Source of the DNA: Rhynchopus euleeides
Taxonomy: Eukaryota > Euglenozoa > Diplonemea > Diplonemida > Diplonemidae
Direction: 5' to 3'
Length of the DNA stretch: 64,000 nt
Assembly: GCA_963210315.1 (NCBI GenBank)
Contig: OY723308.1
Coordinates: forward strand, 1,550,001 to 1,614,000
Numbering within the stretch: position 1 is the first letter of the stretch; the number at the start of each line of letters is the position of its first letter. The notes under the pieces are model-generated. The model was not told the origin of the DNA and searched no databases. It was given only the letters and a program-made list of their open reading frames with translations. Below are positions 9,874-20,601 of the stretch, one piece after another. Position numbers and translations under genes: made by a program.

Positions 9874-11188
9874 ATGGAGGCACACCTGTGTGATGGGTGC
9901 ACAGGCGAGAGGCACGCCATCGACATCGGGGCGGACGACACGCCTGCAGTGGTGCAGGCCATCGCGCATCAGGCGTTCCGCTACGGTGCTGAGGTGGTCC
10001 CGGGTGAGCTGCAGCTGTCGGTGGGGGGCCAGGTGCATGCTCCCACGAGGTTGCGACCTCCTTCGACAACCCTCCCGCGGAGCGGCAGTACTGCTGTGTG
10101 ATGCTTTTCAGGTTGGCCAGGAAGCTGTTGATGTGTGTCATTGTCCCTTCACCCAGCGTGTCCATGTAGCTTTTTGTCAGCTTCTCGACAGAGTGCTCTC
10201 CAGATTCGAAGGCAACCCGCACAGAAACATCGCGTGAGACGCGTGCTGTGCGGCGAAGAGCCGCTAAGTGGTGCTGCAGGTGTGGAGGGTGGGTGCACCA
10301 TTGATGTGGAGCGGGTGGAGCCGCTTCAGAGTTACGTCGACAAGCTGCGTGGCGGGGAGACAAGCCTGGACCAGGTGCCCCTCTGGGTGCGGTCGGAGCG
10401 CAGCGCAGTGCTGGCTGCTGTGTCTCACTCTGAACGCGACTTGCGGTTCGCGTCTGCATCCCTGCTGTGCTGGCTGATCGTGACTTTATTCTGTCCGCTG
10501 TTGAGGCGAACCCAGTAGCCTTTGCGCACGCCCCTGAACCCATGAGGGCCGATCGGGATATCATATGGAATGCTGTTCTGCCGAGCTCCAACTTTTGGCT
10601 CTTGGGGCACGCGCATGGGCCCCTGCTGGCTGATCGCGACTTTATTCTTTCTATTGTTAAGGAGGACTCATCCGCCTTCCAGTACACCCTTGAACCCATG
10701 AGGGCCGACAGAGCGATCGTGTGGGCTGCTGTTCAACAGGACCCTGGCCTCCTTAAATACGCACATGGATCCCTGAAGTCTGATCGTGCCTTTGTTCTGG
10801 CTGCTATTCAGAAAGACACCATCGCCTTGAAGTACGCCAGTGATTCTCTGAGGGCCGATCGCGAAGTGGTTGCGGCCGCGATGGAACGCAGAGCTTTCGC
10901 CTTTGAGCATGCGCATGCATCCCTGCAAACCGATCGTGAGCTGGCCCTCCGCTACGTTCGGGAGAACCCAACTTTGTTCAAGAGACTGCATCACGCCCTG
11001 AAAGCCGATCGCGAAATCGTTACAGCCGTTGTCCGACGTGCACCCTGTGAACTGGGGCTCCCTGCGCTATGACCCGAAGATTGTGGCAGCCGCTTATCCG
11101 TGGCGGTCGAACTTCACGTGGAGGCTGTGCCGCCCTCGCTACTGGTGTCTCGCATGCAGATCTGGCGGCGAGCAACAGATCTGACCGC
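9874..11188 (+). pseudogene. Broken ubiquitin-like + DUF4116 repeat gene (copy 1)
   Basis: Paralogue of the intact gene at 40837-41883. It opens with the same ATG and the same ubiquitin-like N-terminus, but the frame is interrupted by about 208 bp inserted at 10036-10245. After that it re-enters the shared sequence. It keeps 63 bp at 10330-10392 (21 codons, ending VPLWVR) that copy 2 lacks. Those codons complete a DUF4116-type repeat, so copy 1 seems to preserve the ancestral arrangement there. A 5-bp addition near 10466-10470 shifts the frame just before the run of ADRDFIL-type repeats, which then stay open from 10467 to 11072. The 3' end has also diverged and stops early. It sits upstream of sulfatase 1, as the intact copy sits upstream of sulfatase 4. 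With two frame-breaking changes it is most likely a pseudogene, unless it is spliced in an unusual way. Confidence 0.8.
10036..10245. other. 208-bp insertion inside the DUF4116 pseudogene
   Basis: This segment is absent from the paralogue at 40837-41883, where the flanking sequences join directly at GGCCAGGTG/CTGTGCGG. It does not have GT-AG ends in any of the possible alignments. On the minus strand it is open for about 70 codons with protein-like composition (for example SVRVAFESGEHSVEKLTKSY). It may be a captured gene fragment. Confidence 0.5.
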
Positions 11189-12060
11189 GTAGGTCACTGT
11201 TCTATGTGACTGGAAACGCCTGACATCAGGCCGTTCCAGATGTGTGAACGTGGCAACGGCCTCTTCTTTTGTGCAGACCGGTGTCGGGTAGCAATTACAT
11301 TGCTTTGGGGGTCTTCGCTGCAGTGCACAACGGTGCTTTCGGTGCGTGTCACAACAAGTGGCAAGTCTCTGAACTTCACCGATGTTTGCCGATGTTTAAC
11401 TTTACCGATGTTTCCCCTTCTCTTAGGGTCTTGCCATCTCGCTGTCGCTGTGCTGTGTGATCCTTGTGTGCTGTGAAGGCAGGCTGCTTGCCATGTTCGT
11501 CGTTGCCCGGCAATATCCCCCCCCCCCCCCCTCCTGCCCCCCCGCCCGCCCCATTTGAATTCTCCTCTCTTCTTCTCTTCCAATGATGTGTGGCTCAAGA
11601 CATGGGGGGATCGTTGGAAGTCCCTGCCACCCCACCTACCTAACACACCTTCATTGCAGTGCAACACTCTCTCGCATCAGCCGAAGAACGAGGGCCAGCT
11701 ACCTGTGGCACTTCACAGCCTTGCTGGCCTCTGCCATGTGCCATTGGGGGGTGTGTGTAGATGGGGTTATCGACATAAATTGCCAATCCTCTAGGGGCGT
11801 GTTCTGCGTTGTGCTCCTTAGCATCTCAGGTATCGCCTGCACGTGGAAACGCCCGCAACGCAGAAAGCCCAAAGGCCACTTCCCCACCCTTCCCATGTGT
11901 GGGGTTCTGATTTGATGGTTTCAGGTAAGAACGGAAGGCATGTCTGGGAAACAACGGCCTGTTTTGTAATATCACAGGGAATATGAATCACATCACGCCA
12001 CACCCTGCAGGGACAGGCGCTGGTCCAGCACACAACACATAGGGGCACAGGTGTACCAAC
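11189..12060. other. Spacer shared with the DUF4116-sulfatase interval near 42 kb
   Basis: No gene seen. Bases 11190-11395 match 41893-42105, and 11691-11915 match 34586-34820 and 42500-42734 with moderate divergence. The spacer between DUF4116 gene and sulfatase is therefore part of a duplicated cassette. A C run lies near 11517-11530. Confidence 0.75.
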
Positions 12061-13617
12061 ATGGCAGGCCTGCTTTCAGTCGCTTGCGCCGCAGCGTGCT
12101 TCAGTGGAAAGCCGCACGTTGCGCTGATCGTCGTGGACGACTTCGGGTGGGCCAACATCGGGTACCACAACCCCGCAAACCCTGAGGTGGTGACGCCTAA
12201 CATCGACAGCCTGGTGGCACAGGGTGTGAAGCTGGAGCGCCACTACGCCTACAAGTTCTGCTCCCCCACACGGTCGTCTCTGCAGAGTGGTCGTCTTCCC
12301 GTTCACGTGAACGACAAGAATGCGGACCCGACGACCCGTCACAAGGCAGACCCTGTGGGCGGGTACGCAGGGATCCCTGTGAACATGACGGGTATTGCAC
12401 AGAAGATGCGTCAGGCGGGGTACCGCACACACGCCACAGGGAAGTGGGACGTCGGGATGGCCACACCGCGCCACTCGCCTGCAGGGCGTGGGTACGAGTC
12501 GTGGCTGGGCTACTTCCACCACGCGAACGACTACTACACGCAGAAGGTCCCCTTCGAGGCGAGTGGGTTGGACATTTGCCTGAACGAGTTCCGTGACCTG
12601 TGGTACAGCGACACCTCGAAGGCGAACGGCCCCGCACTGGCGTGCAACGACACCAGCGTGTACGAGGAGGAGTACTTCACAAAGAACTCGCTGAACGTGA
12701 TCAACAACCACAACGTGTCGGAGCCGCTGTTCCTCTTCCACTCCTTCCACCTGATCCACTTCCCTCTCGAGGTGCCTGACGACTACCTGCAGCAGTTCGA
12801 CTTCATCACAAACTCCCCCAAGCAGCGCAAGCCGTACTCCGCAATGGTGAAGTACATGGACGATGTGATGGGCAAGATGGTCGACGCCTTCAAGGCACGC
12901 GGGATGTGGGACGACCTGCTGATTGTATTCATGAGCGACAACGGCGGTCCGATCTTCTACCTCGGCGGTGCCAACAACTGGCCTCTGAAGGGCGGGAAGT
13001 TCAGTGACTGGGAGGGTGGTGTGCGTGTGAACGCGTTCGTCAGCGGCGGGTACGTGCCTGAGAACGTGCGTGGTAAGACCAACGACAACTACGTGCACGT
13101 TGCCGACTGGTACACCACGCTGTGCGCCCTTGCCGGTGTGGACCACACCGACACGGAGGCGGTGGGTGCAGGGCTGCCTGCTGTGGACGGGGTGGACGTG
13201 TGGGGCAACATCATCGGCACCACACAGACACCCGCACGCACCCAGATTCACCTCAGCACAGATGCGGTGATCGACGGGGACTACAAGGTGGTGATCGGGG
13301 AGCAGTCCATGTCTGGGTGGACGCCCCGCCAGTTCCCTCGCGAGAACTACCCGCAGCCGCAGGTCAAAGCGCTGTCCCCCCTGGACCAGTGGGGCCAGGA
13401 CTGCTCCTCGGGCTGCCTCTTCAACATCAAGGAGGACCCCAACGAGCGCAACGACCTGTCCCTGCTGGAGCCGGAGAAGCTGAAGGAGATGCTGGCGACG
13501 CTGGCCGAGCTCAACAAGTCTTACTACGACCCCAACCGCGGCGACATGGACATTGAGGCATGCATCGTGGCACGTGACAAATACAAGGGGTACTACGGGC
13601 CCTTCATGCACCTGTGA
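12061..13617 (+). CDS. Arylsulfatase-like sulfatase 1 (GKWD type)
   Basis: Secreted sulfatase of 518 residues that should hydrolyse sulfate esters after conversion of Cys67 to formylglycine. The signature CSPTR is at 67-71, preceded by a metal-binding DD at 26-27. The ATG gives a short hydrophobic leader (MAGLLSVACAAACFSG), so export by the secretory route is likely. The motif equivalent to GKWH reads GKWD (Lys128, Asp130). Further family blocks are HFPLEVP, SDNGGP, NWPLKGGK and the C-terminal LFNIKEDPNERNDL. By these blocks it is nearest to the arylsulfatase B-like group; the natural substrate (a sulfated polysaccharide is plausible) is not shown. It is the more divergent of the six together with sulfatase 6. 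The 5' neighbour is the broken DUF4116 gene. Start choice is supported by good agreement with the N-termini of the paralogues. Confidence 0.93.
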   Translation: MAGLLSVACAAACFSGKPHVALIVVDDFGWANIGYHNPANPEVVTPNIDSLVAQGVKLERHYAYKFCSPTRSSLQSGRLPVHVNDKNADPTTRHKADPVGGYAGIPVNMTGIAQKMRQAGYRTHATGKWDVGMATPRHSPAGRGYESWLGYFHHANDYYTQKVPFEASGLDICLNEFRDLWYSDTSKANGPALACNDTSVYEEEYFTKNSLNVINNHNVSEPLFLFHSFHLIHFPLEVPDDYLQQFDFITNSPKQRKPYSAMVKYMDDVMGKMVDAFKARGMWDDLLIVFMSDNGGPIFYLGGANNWPLKGGKFSDWEGGVRVNAFVSGGYVPENVRGKTNDNYVHVADWYTTLCALAGVDHTDTEAVGAGLPAVDGVDVWGNIIGTTQTPARTQIHLSTDAVIDGDYKVVIGEQSMSGWTPRQFPRENYPQPQVKALSPLDQWGQDCSSGCLFNIKEDPNERNDLSLLEPEKLKEMLATLAELNKSYYDPNRGDMDIEACIVARDKYKGYYGPFMHL

Positions 13618-14221
13618 GGCCCTCGCCTCACCTCCCCCGCCTCCAACCCGGTGGGCGCTGCAACTCACGGAGAAGCAACGACTTGATTCAAACGTGGTCG
13701 TTTTCCCACACTTGCATAGCCCGCCCCCCCTATTCCCACCCCTGCATAACGAGTGAAGGGAGATCATCCTTGAGCTTCCTTCCACTTCTATTTCAATACC
13801 CACCACCCCCCGCCCCCTCTCAGCACCTGGCTGGACCCCCCCCACGTTTGCTTCTTGGGCTGTGATGATGTGTGATTGTGAGGGCGGGCCCCACCACCAG
13901 GATTCGGGTTCCCTCCCCCCACATACAACTCATCCCCCCCCCCGGATTAGCCCCTCTCCCTTCACATCTGAATCCCGATTCAGATGGCGGTGGGGGGGAA
14001 CGGGGGTGGGTGGGTGACACTGATGGGGGTTCCTGTGCCTGGTTTGTGTGTGGTGTGTTCCTCCTGTTGACAGAACCCCCCCCCCCTTCCCCTCGAGAGG
14101 GGGGAGGGGGGGAGAGGGGAGGTGGAGGGGAGGCCTCGGGGTGGCCTTGCTCCCCCCTACTCCCCTATTCTTGTGTTGAGTATATACCCCGTGTGAATCT
14201 TCTGCCCAGCCTTCTTTTTGT
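13618..14221. other. Intergenic spacer, C-rich
   Basis: No gene seen. C and G runs only, with no recognisable repeat. Confidence 0.6.
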
Positions 14222-14570
14222 TACCGTATACGTAAATATTTTGGAACGTAAATATTATGGAACGTAAATATTATGGAACGTAAATATTTTGGAACGCTGG
14301 TGGGTTGGCGTTCCAGATTTTTTTCGTTCCACAATATTTACAGGGCTTTCTGCGACTCGGGGACTTGGACCAGGTGATCGGACGGCATACAGAGTCCCTG
14401 ACGGGACCTACTCGTGCACTTTTCGCGCGATTCCTGACGCAAGCCGTCCTCACCACCGAGTCCCCAACTGGCCCTGTAAATATTATGGAACGTAAATATT
14501 ATGGAACGGACCGGCCAAAAATGGGCCCGTTCCATAATATTTACGTTCCATAATATTTACGTATACGGTA
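14222..14570. mobile_element. Nested foldback/MITE-like element with 16-bp subrepeats
   Basis: The ends are long inverted repeats: left CCGTATACGTAAATATT from 14224, right its complement ending at 14568, both flanked by TA (possible TA target duplication). The left arm continues as four tandem 16-bp units GTAAATATT(A/T)TGGAAC. Inside lies a second inverted pair, GTTCCACAATATTTACAGG (14326) against its complement near 14472-14491, around a central unique core of about 125 bp. It has no coding capacity, so it is non-autonomous. It is AT-rich against a GC-rich background. Confidence 0.8.
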
Positions 14571-17500
14571 TATTTTTTTTTGGTTCAGCCCCTTTTTTTT
14601 ACGTCAAAAAAGAGTGTTCGAAAACAGCAGAAAAATAAAACACTCTCGGTAGAGGCGGGCCTGTGCAGTCGCCTAGCTCTCGCGGTGCCTGGGATTGTCG
14701 ACATCTGAAACAATACTCGTGGTGGAGGTGGAAAATATGCAGAGTCGGACCCCCTTGCTGTCAAAAGGCATTGTGTGCCAAGGCACTGGGTATCTGGAAC
14801 ACCACGCGGTGTTTTGCATCTGACGGACTTGACGGGATTGCCCTAATTTTGCTGCACGCCTCGACATGCGTGACATATGGTGTGCATCACTGCCTCGCCC
14901 TTTCGTATGCCGGGCCTGCCAGTCACAGATGCCTAACATCATAGGGAATCACGACCTCTCGATTGTAGTCGAGGCGACACTTGGCGCTGCCGCTGAGTGG
15001 AGGCGCCTAGAATATTTTAAGAGTGAATCGCCTCACAAGAAAGGGGGGGACAACCTGGCACAGTTCCGACACAGAGTTGACAGCGGCCCCTCTCGCTGAG
15101 GGGACTGCGGAGAGCGTGTGGCGAAGAAGAGTCGTTGGAATCGCTCGAAAATGTGGAACCACATTCTGCCACATCTCCTGTAGATAGGGTGTCGATTGGA
15201 GAGAGAGAGAGTGGGTGTTTTGTGTCGGCAGCCTGGGCTGCCGTGCTTTTTGTTTGTGCACTGCCCCGGTTTCTCCGCAGAGTGGTTGTGTATTGCCGGC
15301 ACCAAGAAGAAGAAGAATGGGGAAAAACAAAGAAAGGTCATGCCAGCGCAGGGGGAGCCGCCACAGAGGCCACCACATCACCCAGCGGGGGGACAAGTGA
15401 TTGCCTTTGGCGTCTTTTTTCACTGCAGGCGACTTTTCATATCGTCTCCGTGTGATTTTTTTTGCTGCTTGTGTGAAGTGCTTCCCCCCTCCCCCCGCCC
15501 CCAACGCCCAGCATATGGTGTGATTGGTGATGGGAGACGTCTCGTGTCACCCCCCCCCCCTCCTCCCCTGCCAGCTTTCCCACCCAATAGGGGGGATCTC
15601 CGCTGCCCTCCCAGTGGCCCCATCGCAAGTGGCATGTTACTCTTATTTATCCCTCGTCGTTATATTCTCGCTTTTTCGCTCTCTTTCCTTGCAAAAAAAA
15701 AGACACAAAAAAAGGGGTTTTGTGGCGTCTCTTCCGCTATCGGTGTTGCAAACGGCACAATTATTTTTTGGCGCAATTTCTCCTGTTATTCTATGGGGGA
15801 AGAACGCTGAACTTATATTTTTTGCCGGAAAATTTCTTTTTTTGCCGAGAAAAAACGCTGAGATTCCCCCTCTCCCCCTGCCGCCTCCCCCTCGAAGAGG
15901 CCGAACAGTGCGCCACTCTCTGCCCCTCCTCTGTGGGAGAAGGGTGCGTAAAACGAATGAGACGGTTGGAGCATATGCTCGTGACTGCTGAAATCAAGAA
16001 CAAGAATCCATCGCGTGATCCACGTGCCACAGGGCTTTCTCTGCCGGGCGTCACTATCTGGTCGTCAGGCTGTAGAGGTCACTGATGCTCAAAAAAGAAG
16101 CTTTTTCGCCGTGGTGCATCCAGCGGCGCCTGGATTCTCCAGCGTTGCTTCGCCCTCCAGCCTGTCACACCTGGCAGGGTTTGCCGCCACCAAATGCAGG
16201 AATACACTTCATTAGATTTCGTGCAGTGATCCTTAGTGGTGAAACTTGAAGGCACCCTACACCTCCCCGTGTCTTAAGTCCACCCTGTCAAACGGCAAAG
16301 CCGGCAAATAGGAGCTTATACACTATTTGGATGGGGGGGGGAGCTTTAGCACGGGGAGGGGAGGTGTAGGGAAGGCAACCGAGAGAATAGTCAAAAGGTT
16401 TTTTGGCGTTGTTTTTCGCACGAAACAGGGTCGCGCTGTGTGAGGGGAAAACGATATCGCCTTATCTTAGGCTCCACCACCTCCTCCTCCTCCCCCGCCC
16501 CTTGTTCTAGCATTTCCGCCCCTGACAAGGTGCCGAGGGAGCAGGTGCCGGCCTGCCTTTGCCAAAAAAATCCGCGACGTCGATCTCAAAAAATATCACC
16601 GCGGTTTCTAAAACTCACGCTACTGTGTCACGCGAGGTGACAACGCGTTGGCATGAACAGGGGGGGGGGGTGGGCATCAGAGGGGTGTCCAGAATGCATC
16701 CCCTTATGCACTCCCACCTCCCTGGGTTGTTTCGAATGGGTTTCTGAAGGGGGAAACGGGGAAGGGGGGGTGGGTGGGTGGCTGGGGGGGGGGGGGGGGG
16801 ACAAGGGGGGAGTAGGGGCGTCAACCAAAGGCATAACGGGCCTGTGGGAGAAAACCTTGGCTCTCGCAGTGCCCGGGGGGAACCGATCGACACCAAGAGA
16901 ATTAGAAGTGGAAAAAGTTTAACGTGTGATTTTGTTGTTGTTAGGGGAGAGGGAGGGAGGGGGGCAGCGATCTCGCGCCTGGTCAGGCAGGTAGGGCAGC
17001 TGCCCTACCTATTAAAGTTTTGGGCACGAGCCCAGCGAGATCACTGGAGGGGGGGGGGTTTTTTTTCCACCACAACGCATGACCTCATGATTGTACGTGC
17101 GCTGTTTGTGAGACCCCCCTCCCCCCCCCCTTGCACCATCGACGCCTCCCCCACCAAGGGTGTTGGGAAGACTTGATTTCCTTCACTCTCGAAAATCATT
17201 CCCTGCATACTTCCCTGGTCCCCCACACCACCCCACCCATCCCGTTCTCCTCAAGATATCCGTTTCTCTCTCTCCGCCGCTTCGCTCGCTGTATTTTCCC
17301 CCACTACCACCACCACCACCAGGGTGTGTGGGGGGGGAGGGGATGGGATACCTACTCTTGTCGCCCCAGGCAAAAAAAAATCTTGATTTTTTTGTCAATG
17401 CGAAAGGAGTAGGGTTCCTCCCGTCCTCCTCCTCCCCCTCCCCCACCGTGTGTGTCTGACGTGAAAGGGGATGCCAGAACACTGTGATTTGGACATATTC

Positions 17501-17828
17501 CCACCCCCACGCACCCCCCCCCCCCCCCGCCCACCTCTTATTTTATTCTTCCCAGCGAGCGAACCACAATTTTCTACTCAATTTTTTGTTCCACAGTTTT
17601 GTAGTTTTCATCCCCACCACCGCCACCCCTACCCCCCCCCCCCTAGGGGTGGGTATACCCCCCCCTATACGCGTGAGAAAATAACATTTTTCGGGAACAC
17701 CAAAAAGTACCTCAGAAAGCCATGTAAAGGGTGCCAATGTGCCCAGATCGTCCCAAAAGTGTTTTGTGGTGGAGATTTCACCACCAGATCAACCTCAGTG
17801 CTGATATTTTGGCATTCTAAAAAATTTG
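14571..17828. other. Long intergenic spacer without supported gene
   Basis: No convincing gene over 3.2 kb. It holds many C and G homopolymer runs, a short hairpin (AGAGTGTT at 14611-14618 with its complement at 14639-14646) and a perfect 22-bp palindrome at 16989-17010. The open frames here are short, low-complexity and resemble nothing I know. Confidence 0.55.
16989..17010. repeat. Perfect 22-bp palindrome (AGGTAGGGCAG half-site)
   Basis: AGGTAGGGCAG is followed immediately by its exact complement. It is preceded by CCTGGTCAGGC and followed by TTGGGCACGA. This context is shared with the hairpin at 22257-22299, so the two may belong to one dispersed family. Confidence 0.7.
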
Positions 17829-17853
17829 CCCATCGGTTGGTGCCCCTGATTTA

Positions 17854-17884
17854 CCCCCTTTTCACTACGCACAAACTACGCAAT
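17854..17884 (+). repeat. Left direct repeat (putative target-site duplication)
   Basis: Identical to 21536-21566 over 31 bp, of which the first five are C and could be chance; the informative core is TTTTCACTACGCACAAAC and onward to GCAAT. Confidence 0.8.
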
Positions 17885-17886
17885 CT

Positions 17887-17913
17887 GGGGGGGGGTCTCG
17901 CTTTTTGGTCCCC
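17887..17913 (+). repeat. Left terminal inverted repeat
   Basis: GTCTCGCTTTTTGGTC flanked by G and C runs; 14 of these 16 bases match the complement of the right end. A partial second copy (TTTTTTTGGTCCCC) follows at 17921-17934. Confidence 0.7.
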
Positions 17914-18210
17914 CCCCAGTTTTTTTTGGTCCCCCTTTCTGTGTGGCTACTGAGACAGGACTGGAGGCACTGCGCTGACCGAGAAAAAAAAATATTGCCA
18001 GAACTCACTATGTACCGTCCGAAAGAACAGGGGAAACACCTGGGCAAGGTTGCCCCATGCCCAGAAACACCTGGGAAGGAAGTGAGCTCCAGGAGCCGCG
18101 TAGTACCCCCTACACACTTCTACGAAACAACAGCTGCAGAGATGGTCCGGATGCCCCGAAAAAAAACCTACACACACACTCCATCATCCACACTGCACCT
18201 AGGAACAACA

Positions 18211-20469
18211 ATGTCTGGGGAAGAGGAACAGCTCTTCACCATCGTTGCCTCTGTTGAGGGGTTGAGATGCCTCGCGGGGACCATCGCAGGATGTGTCACC
18301 CACGAGAAGCTGCTGGCGCTGCTTGAGGAGGTGGGGCTGCAACCGGAGGGTGACTGTCTCGAGGTGCATCTGCTGAAGGGTGGTGACGTTAATTCATTGG
18401 AGATGCGGCCTCTCCCAGAAGGCCTGTGGCAGAACGCGCTCCCGGGCTCGGCGCTGTTCCTTCCGGCGAAGGCAGAGACAGTGCCAGCATCCCGCCTGGA
18501 CGTGCGCGACTGGGTCGACACCGCCATGCAGTGCCACACCCCTGTCTCTAACATCCACACCCTCATCACCAAGTTCAAGGGCGAGACGGTGACCCGCCAT
18601 GCGGTGGAGATGTCGTGGCAGCAGTCGCTACTGCTACGGGATGTGTTGTTTTTACGGGAGACGCAGGGCATCCGGGAGAACGGCGAACTTGTGTTAATTC
18701 ACGACCTCACACCAGTGTTTGCGGACCCGTCAAACACTACCAAGCTTGGGCACTTTACGGTGCAGTACAGGGTGAACGGGATCCTCCGCTACCACGTGCT
18801 CGCCACATATCTGACGCTGTCATCTGATGGACCCACTACCAGAGTTGACCTGGCCGTCGCCTTTAAACGGTTTTCGGACCTGGCCTCTTCAGGCCAGTTC
18901 TCCGTCCTCGGCAAGGATGACGTGGGGTTGTCCGAGGAGTCGTTCTCGGCTTTCTTTCTGGACCGCGGTGCCAGTCTGAAACCCGAGCTGCAGAGCGTTG
19001 TCGTTGTGTTCGAGCCCCACCACCGCCTGCATCTGGCCTTCCGGCGAGTCATTGAGCCTGACTTGCCCTTCATGACTCTGATGTGCTATGCTGCCAACTA
19101 CTGTGCCGCAGCACCAGAGTTCGCCGCCTACCTCCACAGCACGGTAGGCATCACCATCAGCAGCTTCCTGTGGCAGCGGGCCACAAACGGCCGCTTCCTC
19201 AGTGGTGCAGCTGCCTGCTTCTCGCTGTCGGCTCGCTGCGGGGAGCTCACCGTCGCTGAGCACCTGCACACCTTCTTCTCGATGACGACGACGGAATCGT
19301 CGACAAAGAAGGTGGCAGTGAAAAACTGCCTTGCTGATCGCAGCGCCATCGACAAAGTGTGCCTCTACGGGAAGCTTTTCAGCAAGGTCTTGTACCCTCT
19401 GCTGACCACCATCGCAGACTCAGGGAGTTTCACCACCGACCCCAAATCGTTGGGATGGCTGCAGATGTACTGGCGCTCGGGGGCCTTCGACCTCTTCTCT
19501 GCGGCCAGGAGTGAAGCGACGCTGGAGGCGTGCAGCTCTGACGGGGACCTGACCGTCTTCCAGAGCGCCACTTCATGCAGGATGGTGACGGTAGGGCGGC
19601 TGCGCTTCCACACCTCGCCGCAGTGTCCCTCCCTCGACATCCGGGAAGTCAGCGATAGTGACCTGGACGGCGTCCGGCCGGATGACTTAGTGCAGCACGG
19701 CCTCGATGCCTACTTTGGGAAGCAAGGCATCCCAACCGAAAGCCGGCTCATGCCCGTAGTGTCCTTCGACAGCGGCGTGGAGTTCTTCCGCACCGCCCTG
19801 GTCATTATCGGGACGAGCATGCTGGTGGAAGCGGTGAGGTTCGGGGCAGCCAGCGAGGAGACACGCGCGGTGCAGCCGTCGGTGTCGTTTGGCCCGGCCC
19901 TCTTGGAAGGGATGTGCGGGAGGTCTAAGCGTGTCATCGAAGTGGCTGGACACTCATCCGTTCGTGACGACTTTGTCCGTGCTCACTGCTGTATTCCTGA
20001 GCATTTCTCTGATACTGATTTGAAAACTCTGCATGCTGAGGTTGGTGAGCCGAAACTCACTACGATAGTGCGTTCCCGTATTCCGGAGACTACGAAGGAG
20101 CGCAAGCTTCGGATTGGGAAGCGGAAACTTGAAGACTTGAAATCAGCATTCGAAAAAGAGGAATCAAGGAAGGAAAAGCGAATTGCAAGAGAGACTGCCC
20201 TCAATGACATTGTCCTCCGTTTTGATTATTCCGATAGCTTCACAAACTCGGAACTGATTAATCAAGCTCAAAAGCGTGGCAAGCGAGGTGTACAGAATGC
20301 CTCGAAATCACGGTTGATGCAAATCCTTCGTGAATTTGATAAAGCCCGCACAAAAGAAGAGCTGCAGGAGATTTGTGCCGAACGTGGGATTGAACGAAAC
20401 GTTCAAAATGACCGCGTGGACTGGCTGCTGGCAGCTCTCAAGAAGCAGGATAAAAAGGATCATGCGTGA
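18211..20469 (+). CDS. Unrecognised protein of the two-gene element, SAP-like C-terminus
   Basis: 752 residues from the ATG at 18211, chosen because its context is ACAATG and because the 100 codons upstream in the same frame run back into the terminal repeat and are low-complexity. The body (about 1-620) matches no family I know. It has an alternating hydrophobic block with VLIHDLTPVF and YHVLATYL that could be a nucleic-acid enzyme core, but I cannot identify a catalytic triad. Residues about 635-680 are highly charged and probably helical. The last ~60 residues contain two helix-turn-helix-like segments, TNSELINQAQKRGKR and KEELQEICAERGIE, resembling SAP DNA-binding motifs. The gene lies 132 bp ahead of the second gene on the same strand. 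A transposase or other mobility protein is a guess from context only. Confidence 0.75.
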   Translation: MSGEEEQLFTIVASVEGLRCLAGTIAGCVTHEKLLALLEEVGLQPEGDCLEVHLLKGGDVNSLEMRPLPEGLWQNALPGSALFLPAKAETVPASRLDVRDWVDTAMQCHTPVSNIHTLITKFKGETVTRHAVEMSWQQSLLLRDVLFLRETQGIRENGELVLIHDLTPVFADPSNTTKLGHFTVQYRVNGILRYHVLATYLTLSSDGPTTRVDLAVAFKRFSDLASSGQFSVLGKDDVGLSEESFSAFFLDRGASLKPELQSVVVVFEPHHRLHLAFRRVIEPDLPFMTLMCYAANYCAAAPEFAAYLHSTVGITISSFLWQRATNGRFLSGAAACFSLSARCGELTVAEHLHTFFSMTTTESSTKKVAVKNCLADRSAIDKVCLYGKLFSKVLYPLLTTIADSGSFTTDPKSLGWLQMYWRSGAFDLFSAARSEATLEACSSDGDLTVFQSATSCRMVTVGRLRFHTSPQCPSLDIREVSDSDLDGVRPDDLVQHGLDAYFGKQGIPTESRLMPVVSFDSGVEFFRTALVIIGTSMLVEAVRFGAASEETRAVQPSVSFGPALLEGMCGRSKRVIEVAGHSSVRDDFVRAHCCIPEHFSDTDLKTLHAEVGEPKLTTIVRSRIPETTKERKLRIGKRKLEDLKSAFEKEESRKEKRIARETALNDIVLRFDYSDSFTNSELINQAQKRGKRGVQNASKSRLMQILREFDKARTKEELQEICAERGIERNVQNDRVDWLLAALKKQDKKDHA

Positions 20470-20601
20470 TAAAATGAAAGGGCTGCTGCTACTCTTCACC
20501 CCCCCCCCCCCCCACCCCCCGCTTTGATTTCGTTGCTGGATCAATGCAGTGCCTTCAATCACACACTTCGCCCACTCCAGGAGAATATTATACAAGGCCC
20601 A

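Noticed and set aside
10036-10245. Intron in the DUF4116 gene copy 1
   Set aside because: No alignment of the two copies gives GT-AG ends, and a separate frameshift downstream remains unexplained.
12076-13845. Long minus-strand frames over all sulfatases (also 25612-26910, 34981-36735, 42895-44649, 46549-48150, 50555-51787)
   Set aside because: They repeat at the same place in each paralogue because the sense codons are conserved; the His/Val-rich composition is typical of antisense translation.
19900-20010. Tyrosine recombinase signature in the 752-residue protein (AGHSSVRDDF)
   Set aside because: Only a short resemblance to the GHSS motif; the expected Arg and Tyr partners are not in place.
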